Origin: Lacunisphaera sp.
Lineage (GTDB): Bacteria; Verrucomicrobiota; Verrucomicrobiia; Opitutales; Opitutaceae
NCBI GenBank assembly: GCA_029945855.1
Contig: JAQSDJ010000116.1
Coordinates: forward strand, 1 to 32,023
Direction of reading: 5' to 3'
DNA length: 32,023 nt
Shown: positions 24,290-30,935 of the stretch, in pieces
Layout: every line of letters begins with the position of its first letter
Numbering within the stretch: position 1 is the stretch's first letter
Notes under the pieces: generated by a model
Database searches by the model: none
What the model was told of the DNA's origin: nothing
Seen by the model: the letters and a program-made list of their open reading frames with translations, nothing else
Made by a program: the position numbers and the translations under genes

Positions 24290-24855
24290 GCGTCCTCTGG
24301 CAAACCACCAACGATCATCCGATCGTCGGCCAGCGCGACTACAAGCGCTTCCTGCGTTTCCCGCCCAGCCGCACCTTCGAGGGCCCGATGGCCGACAACG
24401 CCGCCTGGGCCCGCGACTGGTTCGCCGCGCACGCCCGCCCGTGGTCCGCCGCGATCCGCGCCGATGACACCGTGCGCACCCTGGCCGCCCCGCACTTCCC
24501 GGGCGTCACCGTCCTGACCCTCCTCGTGGCCAGCGCCGGGCCCGAGGCGGAGGCCGAGGCCGCCGTCCGCTGGGCCGCGCACGAACCCGACCGGTATTAT
24601 TTCCTGGAGTGCTACGCCGCCGCCACGGTCGAGGCTCTGCTCGCTGCCGGCCGCCGCCGCGTCGGCGCGGACAAGCATCTCTGCCCCGGCTACCCGGGCT
24701 GGCCCATCACCGACAACCACGCGCTCCTCGCCGCCCTGCGCGTCGCGAACGCCTTGCCCGGCCCGCTCACCGTGCTGCCCTCCGGCATGCTCAGTCCAAA
24801 AAAATCCCAGCTCGCCGTCTGCGCCCTGTGCACCGAACCGGTTTCCGCCCGATGA
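24286..24855 (+). CDS. Small protein resembling the MetH reactivation domain
   Basis: A 189-residue cytosolic protein. The segment YYFLECYAAATVEALLAAG (about 105-123) and then LCPGYPGWPITDN (about 132-144) and PSGMLSPKKSQLAVCAL (about 165-181) resemble the SAM-binding activation domain of cobalamin-dependent methionine synthase, which has a helix rich in ExxxxxxVE, an R-x-x-PGY segment and an S-x-x-M-x-P-x-x-S segment. I infer a stand-alone relative that may bind SAM or dock on the corrinoid protein. This is recognition by pattern only. It is coupled to its neighbours by 4 bp overlaps on both sides. Confidence 0.55.
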   Translation: MSVLWQTTNDHPIVGQRDYKRFLRFPPSRTFEGPMADNAAWARDWFAAHARPWSAAIRADDTVRTLAAPHFPGVTVLTLLVASAGPEAEAEAAVRWAAHEPDRYYFLECYAAATVEALLAAGRRRVGADKHLCPGYPGWPITDNHALLAALRVANALPGPLTVLPSGMLSPKKSQLAVCALCTEPVSAR

Positions 24856-25337
24856 CCCCGCCCGCCACCACCAGCATACCTGTCGTCTCCCCCTATGTGT
24901 TTCCCGCACGCGCCCTGCGCCGCTGGGCCGGCGAAAACCTGACCCTCACCCCGCGCCCCGACGGTGGTCTGGAGGCTGTCTTCCGGCTGGAGGGCAGCAC
25001 CTGCGCCAACATCGCGTTTTTGCTCCTCTACCGCGTCACCCTCGCGCCCGCCGCCGCCGGCCGCCGGATCGAGGCGATGAACTGCGCGCCCGCCCCCTAC
25101 GACGAGGGCCACACCCGCATGTGCAGCTGGCAGGAAAACGCCGAGGCCATCGCCGCCACGATGCGCGACGAGACCCCGCTTCTCGGGCTGCCGCTCGACA
25201 CCGTGCTCGCCTGGCGTCCGCAAAAATCTCCCGCCGGCTGCTTGTGTGCCCAACCCAGCCGCCACTACAAATGGCAGGCGGTGCTCGAGACCCTCCATTT
25301 CACCCTCCACCAAACCCCCGCCGCTCCCTCCTCATGA
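24852..25337 (+). CDS. Conserved-context hypothetical protein with five cysteines
   Basis: A 161-residue protein that I do not recognise. It has no signal peptide or membrane segment. Cysteines occur in STCANIAF, MNCAPAPYDEGHTRMCSW and GCLCAQPSRHYKW, together with histidines close by, so metal or cluster binding is possible. The start at 24852 overlaps the previous stop as ATGA, and its stop overlaps the following ATG, so it is clearly an integral member of the run even though its function is unknown. Base composition matches its neighbours. Confidence 0.6.
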   Translation: MTPPATTSIPVVSPYVFPARALRRWAGENLTLTPRPDGGLEAVFRLEGSTCANIAFLLLYRVTLAPAAAGRRIEAMNCAPAPYDEGHTRMCSWQENAEAIAATMRDETPLLGLPLDTVLAWRPQKSPAGCLCAQPSRHYKWQAVLETLHFTLHQTPAAPSS

Positions 25338-25690
25338 AAATCGAACTCGCCCCTGAAAATCCCGCCGCCCCCGACATGCTGCGTCCCGAGAAGAACGATC
25401 GCTCCGGGGTCGGTGTGCATTACGTGGAGGCCTACCTCAAGCCCCTCAAGGCCGGCATCGTCCTGCCTGACGGCGTGAAATTCTCCGCCAAGCGCCGCGG
25501 CCTGAAGGTCACCTTCGCCCTCGGCACCGCCAAGGGCGAAGGCCTCATGCGCCGGCTCGACGTGAGCAAGGATCCCGTCGTCATGCTGCGCGCCGCGCTC
25601 GACGAGGCCGGGGCCAAGCTCGGCGTCAAGCTCACCGCCGAGAACGGGAAGCTGGTGCTCGAGTATACGCCGGCGGTCCCGCAGGCCTGA
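25334..25690 (+). CDS. Small hypothetical protein in the corrinoid run
   Basis: A 118-residue soluble protein of alpha/beta appearance without cysteine. Notable stretches are GVGVHYVEAYLKPLKAGIVL and VKFSAKRRGLKVTFALGTAK. The family is not recognised. Its ATG overlaps the previous stop (ATGA), and its TGA at 25688-25690 overlaps a possible CTG start of the MFS gene (25687). Position suggests a role with the methyl-transfer system, but nothing in the protein states it. Confidence 0.6.
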   Translation: MKIELAPENPAAPDMLRPEKNDRSGVGVHYVEAYLKPLKAGIVLPDGVKFSAKRRGLKVTFALGTAKGEGLMRRLDVSKDPVVMLRAALDEAGAKLGVKLTAENGKLVLEYTPAVPQA

Positions 25691-26997
25691 TCCCCCAACC
25701 TGCCCCGCCTCCCATTACAACCTCGCCCACCTCCAAGATCCGCGGCCTGCGCTGGTATATCGTCGCCCTGCTGGCGCTCGCCTCCGAGCTGAACTACCTC
25801 GACCGGCAGGCGCTGTCGGTGCTCGCGCAGACGATCCAGGACGAACTCGGTTTCACGACGATCGAGTATTCCTACATCACCTCGGCGTTTCTGCTGAGCT
25901 ACACGGTGATGTATCTGGTGAGTGGCCGGCTGGTGGACTGGCTCGGCAGCCGCCGGTCGTTCTCGATCTTCGTGAGCGGCTGGTCGGTCGCGACGATCCT
26001 GCATTTTTTCGCCCGCACGCCCTTTCAGTTTGCCTCCTGCCGGTTCCTGCTCGGCGCCACCGAGCCGGCCAATTTCCCGGCCGGGGTCAAGGCGGTCTCG
26101 GAATGGTTCCCCATGCGCGAGCGGGCGCTGGCGGTGGGACTGTTCAACGCCGGCACCGCCGTCGGCGCCGGCCTGGCGGCCCCCGTGGTCTCGTTCATCG
26201 CCCTCACCCTCGGCTGGCGCTGGGCCTTTGTCGTCACCGGCGGGCTCGGGTTCATCTGGGTCATTGTCTGGCATTTCTTTTACCACGCCCCGCAGGATCA
26301 TCCGCGCCTCTCCGCGGAGGAAAAAACCCTGATCCTCGACGGCCGGTCCGCGGATGCCCCGCCGGTGCCGATGCTCGGCTGGTCGAAAATCCTGCGTATG
26401 CGCGCCACCTGGGCCTGTGTGATCGCCCGTATGCTGACCGACCCGATCTCCTATTTCTTCATCTTCTGGACGCCGAAATACCTCCAGCAGGAGCAGGGTT
26501 TCAACCTGGCCGACATCGGCAAGTTCAGCTGGATCCCCTTCGTCGCCTCGGCCCTGGGCAACATCTGCGGGGGCCTCGTGCCCAACCGTCTCGTGCGCAT
26601 GGGCTGGACCGTCAACCGCGCCCGCATGTCGGTCATGCTGCTGGCCTCGCTCGCGATGCCCGTTCTCTGCTTCTCGATCGCCCGCGCCACCGTCCCGGCC
26701 CTCGCCCTGACCTGCATCAGCCTCGCCATGTTCTGCCACGCGGCCTGGGCCAACATGACCTTGCCCGCCGAGATCTTGCCAAGCAACGCGATCGGATCGG
26801 TGACCGGCCTCGCCGGCGCGATGGGCGGCGTGATGGGCATCCTCACGCAGACCGCCATCGGTTGGACGGTGCAGAACCTTTCCTTCACCCCCGTCTTCGC
26901 GGTGGCCGCCTTCATGCACCTCACCGCCCTGGCTTCCGTCACCTTGCTGATCAAAAGAATCGGCCAGCGCCCGCCGGAAGTCAGCTCCGCGACCTAA
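25687..26997 (+). CDS. MFS transporter, ACS (hexuronate/anion:cation symporter)-like, non-standard start
   Basis: About 427-436 residues with 12 predicted membrane helices. The motif LNYLDRQALSVL in helix 1 is typical of the ACS family (ExuT-like, sugar acids and related anions). GRLVDWLGSRRSF between helices 2 and 3 is the MFS signature. No in-frame ATG, GTG or TTG precedes helix 1; the first is a GTG at 25819, which would cut off the conserved helix 1 (RWYIVALLALASELNYLDRQ). Translation therefore probably begins at CTG 25687, overlapping the previous stop (CTGA), or at ATT 25714. The CTG form is used here. nagB-like and nagA-like genes follow closely, suggesting import of a sugar-derived acid or amino sugar; the solute is not established. 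Confidence 0.82.
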   Translation: MIPQPAPPPITTSPTSKIRGLRWYIVALLALASELNYLDRQALSVLAQTIQDELGFTTIEYSYITSAFLLSYTVMYLVSGRLVDWLGSRRSFSIFVSGWSVATILHFFARTPFQFASCRFLLGATEPANFPAGVKAVSEWFPMRERALAVGLFNAGTAVGAGLAAPVVSFIALTLGWRWAFVVTGGLGFIWVIVWHFFYHAPQDHPRLSAEEKTLILDGRSADAPPVPMLGWSKILRMRATWACVIARMLTDPISYFFIFWTPKYLQQEQGFNLADIGKFSWIPFVASALGNICGGLVPNRLVRMGWTVNRARMSVMLLASLAMPVLCFSIARATVPALALTCISLAMFCHAAWANMTLPAEILPSNAIGSVTGLAGAMGGVMGILTQTAIGWTVQNLSFTPVFAVAAFMHLTALASVTLLIKRIGQRPPEVSSAT

Positions 26998-27021
26998 ACC
27001 GGATCCCCCTCTCTGAACGCC

Positions 27022-27807
27022 ATGTCGCACGAAGCCCTGCCCAAAATCGAAATTCACCCCACCCGCACCGCGATGGGCGCCGCCTCGGCGCAGCATTTTC
27101 TCACCCAGGTCCGCCGCGTGCTCGCGACGAAGCCGGTCTGCCGGGTCATCTTCGGCTGCGCGCCCTCGCAGGATGAATTCTTCCAAGGCCTCCTCGCCGC
27201 GACCAAGGCCGAGCCGGCGCTCTGGTCCCGCGTGGAGGTTTTTCACATGGATGACTACGTCGGCCTGACGGAGCAGGCCCCGCAAAGTTTCCGCCATTAC
27301 CTGCGCACCCACTTCCTCGACCACGTGACCGTGGCGCGCTTTCATCCCATTGTGGGCGAAGCGCCCTCCGCGGACGCCGAGGCCGCCCGCTACGGCCAGT
27401 TGCTGGGCGAGGCGCCCATCGACGTCATCGGCATGGGTTTGGGGGAGAACGGCCACATTGCCTTCAACGACCCGCCGGTCGCGGACTTCGCCGACCCCCA
27501 ACTGGCCAAGGTGGTCGCGATGGACCAGACCTGCCGGCAGCAGCAGGTGAACGACGGTTGTTTCCCCGATCTTGCCGCGGTGCCGCGCCTGGCCATCACG
27601 ATCACGGTGCCGGTCTTCGCCCGCGCCGGCAGCCTCGTCTGCACCGTCCCCGACAGCCGCAAAGCCTGCGCCGTGCGGGGCGCGCTGACCGACCCGGTGG
27701 GACCGGCCTGTCCCGGCACTCTCTTGCGCATTCACCCGAATGCGGCACTGTTCCTCGACCGCGATTCGTCTGTGCTGCTTGATGCCCTGACCATCCCGGA
27801 CGCCTAA
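27022..27807 (+). CDS. Glucosamine-6-phosphate deaminase-like protein (NagB family)
   Basis: A 261-residue NagB/6-phosphogluconolactonase-fold protein. Family motifs are VFHMDDYVGL (D77/D78) and GMGLGENGHIAFNDPP (137-152), with the catalytic histidine H145. Compared with E. coli NagB, the aspartate two residues before the histidine (D141) is N143 here and the glutamate after it (E148) is D150. It therefore belongs to a divergent clade, and deaminase activity is probable rather than certain. It would convert a hexosamine phosphate to a ketose phosphate. It starts 24 bp after the MFS gene, and its TAA shares one base with the nagA-like ATG. Confidence 0.82.
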   Translation: MSHEALPKIEIHPTRTAMGAASAQHFLTQVRRVLATKPVCRVIFGCAPSQDEFFQGLLAATKAEPALWSRVEVFHMDDYVGLTEQAPQSFRHYLRTHFLDHVTVARFHPIVGEAPSADAEAARYGQLLGEAPIDVIGMGLGENGHIAFNDPPVADFADPQLAKVVAMDQTCRQQQVNDGCFPDLAAVPRLAITITVPVFARAGSLVCTVPDSRKACAVRGALTDPVGPACPGTLLRIHPNAALFLDRDSSVLLDALTIPDA

Positions 27808-28757
27808 TGCTTAAACGCTCCGCCCCCACCCGACCGCGCCAGCCCCCCGCCGGTTACTTCGACCTGCAGGTCAACGGATTCGCCGGAGTCGATTTCCAAC
27901 AGGAGAACCTGAAGGCCCGCGACCTGCGCAAAGCGGTCACGGCCCTCCATGCGCACGGCACGAGGCGGATTCTGCTGACCCTCATCACGGACAGCATCGA
28001 CCGGCTTTGCGCCAAGCTGGCGAACCTCGAGGTTATTTTGCTGCAGCATCCCGACCTCGCGCAGACCGTCGTCGGCTATCATCTGGAAGGCCCCTACCTG
28101 CTACCCGAGCCAGGCTACCACGGCGCGCACAATCCACGCTGGATGCATGCGCCGAGTCTGCGGGAATTCGAGCGGCTCTGGCAGGCGGCCCGCGGCCGGA
28201 TCCACCTGGTGACCCTCGCCCCCGAATGGCCCGGCTCGCCCCGCTTCATCCGGCAACTGGTGGCAAAGGGCGTGCGCGTGGCCATCGGGCATTCCAATGC
28301 CAGCGCAGACCAGATCGACGCGGCGATCGCCGCGGGCCTCAGTCTGTGCACGCACCTCGGCAACGGCGTCCCGCTGCAACTGGACCGCCACGACAACGTC
28401 ATCCAGCGCCTGCTCGCCCGCGACGAGCTTTTCGCCGCCTTCATTCCCGACGGCCATCACCTGCCCCCGCACGTCCTGCGCAATTTCGTCCGCGCCAAGC
28501 CCCGCGACAAGGTCCTCTTCACCACGGACTGCATGGCCGCGGCCGGCGCGCCCCCCGGCCGCTACCGGCTCGGCTCTCTGCTCACCGTGGCGGGCGCCGA
28601 CGGCATCGTGCGCCAGCCGGGCGAGAAGCGCTATTTCGCCGCCTCCTCGCTCACCATGGACGCCGCCGCCGCCAATGTCATCGCCATGACCGGCCTGCTG
28701 CCATCCCAGGCACTCGCCGCCTGCTCCTCCCGGGTCGCAGCTTATCTCGGCTTTTGA
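27807..28757 (+). CDS. N-acetylglucosamine-6-phosphate deacetylase-like amidohydrolase (NagA family)
   Basis: A 316-residue protein, clearly shorter than typical NagA (about 380). It lacks most of the N-terminal beta-sandwich strand set, beginning almost at the barrel motif YFDLQVNGFAGVDF (about 17-30). Metal and catalytic motifs are HLEGPYL, AIGHSNA, CTHLGNG, FIPDGHH and FTTDCMAAAG (catalytic aspartate). It would remove the acetyl group from an N-acetyl-hexosamine phosphate before the NagB-like step. The ATG at 27807 overlaps the preceding TAA by one base. It ends soon after VAAYLGF, so the C-terminal strand is also short. It is the last gene of the run. Confidence 0.85.
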   Translation: MLKRSAPTRPRQPPAGYFDLQVNGFAGVDFQQENLKARDLRKAVTALHAHGTRRILLTLITDSIDRLCAKLANLEVILLQHPDLAQTVVGYHLEGPYLLPEPGYHGAHNPRWMHAPSLREFERLWQAARGRIHLVTLAPEWPGSPRFIRQLVAKGVRVAIGHSNASADQIDAAIAAGLSLCTHLGNGVPLQLDRHDNVIQRLLARDELFAAFIPDGHHLPPHVLRNFVRAKPRDKVLFTTDCMAAAGAPPGRYRLGSLLTVAGADGIVRQPGEKRYFAASSLTMDAAAANVIAMTGLLPSQALAACSSRVAAYLGF

Positions 28758-29168
28758 GTAGCTCCGTGATCCGGGTGCCGGGCATCGACGATCGGTTGCC
28801 GGGTGAGTGAGACGAATAAGCCCATGACCGGGCTTACGGTCGCGCTCCTCCCCAGACGAGCGCTGGCCCGCGCGCATGCCCTGCCGGTCCGGCGCCATGC
28901 TTGGCTGGGTCCATTCAGCAGGTGGCTCCGAAAGACCGGCGGGCCGGGAGTAGCGTCGCAAAGGCACAGATTTTTTCTTTTATCAAAAAGTCGCCATCCG
29001 GCCACGATCGCGGGAATCAGCGCTAACTTCACTCAGGAGACCCGGCATTATTCCCGAGATAAGTTCCCCTTCGCCATAGCCGCCCATCGGGCGCGAGAAA
29101 TATAGCGATTGAACCGCACCCATGCTTGTTGCGTGCTCGCGCTGGAAGCTCAGCTCAGCCCCTCGAAA
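28758..29168. other. 411 bp gap with no gene; probable promoter region of the next operon
   Basis: No supported reading frame is seen. A short inverted repeat, AAGCCC-N6-GGGCTT (28817-28834), could terminate the preceding run. The AT-rich stretch around 28968-28992 (TTTTTTCTTTTATCAAAAAG) stands out from the GC-rich surroundings and could hold the promoter for the symporter gene, but no clear boxes were identified. Confidence 0.5.
28817..28834. terminator. Short inverted repeat after the nagA-like gene
   Basis: AAGCCC (28817-28822) and GGGCTT (28829-28834) can form a 6 bp stem with a 6-base loop, 60 bp after the nagA-like stop. It has no following U-tract. Confidence 0.3.
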
Positions 29169-30935
29169 ATGCAACCCCTCCACTGGATCGACTACACGAT
29201 CATCGGCACCTACCTGGCCGTGTCACTGGGCATTGGCCTGAAGATGAGCAAACGGGCCGGGCGTGACAGTGAGAGCTACTTTCTCGGCAGCCGGAGCATG
29301 CCGTGGTGGGTCAATGGCATATCGCTCGCCGCCACCAGCTTTGCCTCCGATACTCCGCTGGTCGTTACCGAAATGGTGCGCGGGCGCGGCTTGCAGCGGC
29401 TGTGGTGGCTGTTTGCCGGGGTGCTGGCACTGACCGTGGCCGTCTACCTGTTCTCCCGTCTCTGGCGCCGACTGGAGGCGATGACCGATGCCGAGTTCTG
29501 CGAGCTGCGCTACGACGGCCGACCCGCCGCCGTGCTCCGCGGCGTGCGCGCCTTCATGAGCGGCGTGGTTGGCAATCTCATTACCATGGCTTGGGTGACC
29601 CTCGGCATGGCCAGCATCATCACCGTGATGATGCCCGTGGACAAGTGGACGGCCGTCGGTCTTGCGATGGGCGTGACCCTGATCTACACGATGTTCGGCG
29701 GATTTTTCAGCGCCGTGCTGACCGATGTCTTCCAATTTGCCATCGCCGTCGGCGCCATGCTGCTGCTGGCCGTGATGGCCGTGTGGCAGTTTGGCGGCAT
29801 GGCGGCCGTGCTGGACGCCGTCCGCGCCTCGCCCGCGCATGGCGAGCGAACCCTGGCACTGTTCCCCGACTTCGCTCATGCCAATCTGGACCTCGCCTGC
29901 TTCCTGATTCTCCTCGGGCTGTGGTGGACCGACTCCGGGGCTTATGTCACGCAACGCATGAGCGCCTGCCGCAACGAACGGGACGCCGCGAAGGCCATGA
30001 TGTTTTTCGCCCTCTGGCAGGCGATCCGCCCGTGGATGTGGGCGGTCGTGGCGCTCGTCTCCATCGCGCTGTTTCCCGTCCTGACTCCGCCGCTCAACGA
30101 CACCTCGGCCTACCCGATGGTGATGAACCACTATCTGGGGATCGGCCTGCGGGGCCTGTTGATCACGGCGTTTTTAGGGGCCTTCATGTCCACCATCACG
30201 ACGCAGCTCAACTGGGGCGCCTCCTACCTGATGCGGGATGGTTACTGCCGGTTTCTGCGCCCGCAGGCGCCGGAGCGCGAGCGGGTTTTGGTTTCCCGGG
30301 TGATGACCGTGCTGCTCGCCATCGCGGGCATCGGGCTGACCCCGCTGCTCAGCTCCGTGACGGAGGCCTGGGAATTCCTGGCTCTGCTCATGGCGGGTGG
30401 AGGGATCATCGGCGTCTTCCGCTGGTTTTGGTGGCGGATGAACGCCTGGACCGAACTCGCGGCCATGGGCTCCGGGCTGGGCTGCGCGCTGTTCAACATC
30501 GGGCTGCAGATCATGGCCCCCCGCCTGCCCGTGTTCGGCCTCGCGTGGGCGGACTGGCGTTTCGAGCTGAAGCTGTTGTTGTTCACTGTCGTCGCGCTCG
30601 TGGCCAGCGCAGTCGCCACCTACGCCACCCGGCCGGTCGGCATGGAAAAGCTCCGCGCCTTCAACCGCAAGGTCCGACCCGGCGGCTGGTGGGCCCCCGT
30701 GGAGAACGGCGAGGATCTCAGTCAATTGCCCCCGCCCGTGCTCACCCGGCGGACGGCGCTCGATGTCCTCGGCGGTCTGGCCCTGTGCCTCGGCACGACG
30801 GTCGGGATCGGCTTGGCTGTTCTCCTGCGCCCCGGTCCGTCCGCCCTGGCGTTCGCCGTTGCGTTGCTGGGGGCGGTGGCGGTTTATCGCTGGTTCCAGC
30901 GCGACAAACTCTTCACGACTGCCGGAAAGCCTTGA
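29169..30935 (+). CDS. Sodium:solute symporter (SSS family)
   Basis: A 588-residue integral membrane protein with about 13-14 helices. It starts like other SSS proteins with DYTIIGTYLAVSLGIGL (helix 1) and then SESYFLGSRSMPWW, and the second helix ISLAATSFASDTPL contains the sodium-site serine/threonine pattern. LITMAWVTLGMASII and LLITAFLGAFMSTITTQLNW are further family landmarks. The ATG at 29169 (MQPLHWIDYT) is chosen; a TTG at 29109 would add 20 residues without support. The C-terminal part is longer than in the shortest members, with a final helix pair at about 535-580. It is coupled to the GH3 gene (TTGA overlap), so it probably imports the sugar released by that enzyme, though the sugar is unknown. 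Confidence 0.88.
   Translation: MQPLHWIDYTIIGTYLAVSLGIGLKMSKRAGRDSESYFLGSRSMPWWVNGISLAATSFASDTPLVVTEMVRGRGLQRLWWLFAGVLALTVAVYLFSRLWRRLEAMTDAEFCELRYDGRPAAVLRGVRAFMSGVVGNLITMAWVTLGMASIITVMMPVDKWTAVGLAMGVTLIYTMFGGFFSAVLTDVFQFAIAVGAMLLLAVMAVWQFGGMAAVLDAVRASPAHGERTLALFPDFAHANLDLACFLILLGLWWTDSGAYVTQRMSACRNERDAAKAMMFFALWQAIRPWMWAVVALVSIALFPVLTPPLNDTSAYPMVMNHYLGIGLRGLLITAFLGAFMSTITTQLNWGASYLMRDGYCRFLRPQAPERERVLVSRVMTVLLAIAGIGLTPLLSSVTEAWEFLALLMAGGGIIGVFRWFWWRMNAWTELAAMGSGLGCALFNIGLQIMAPRLPVFGLAWADWRFELKLLLFTVVALVASAVATYATRPVGMEKLRAFNRKVRPGGWWAPVENGEDLSQLPPPVLTRRTALDVLGGLALCLGTTVGIGLAVLLRPGPSALAFAVALLGAVAVYRWFQRDKLFTTAGKP

Noticed and set aside
25432-27735. A 767-codon open frame on the minus strand
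   Set aside because: Antisense to the MFS and nagB-like genes; composition is the low-complexity Gly/Arg/His/Asp pattern typical of shadow frames.
28803-29105. A 100-codon plus-strand frame in the gap before the symporter gene
   Set aside because: No motif, irregular composition, and it runs through an AT-rich stretch that looks like a promoter; not supported as a gene.
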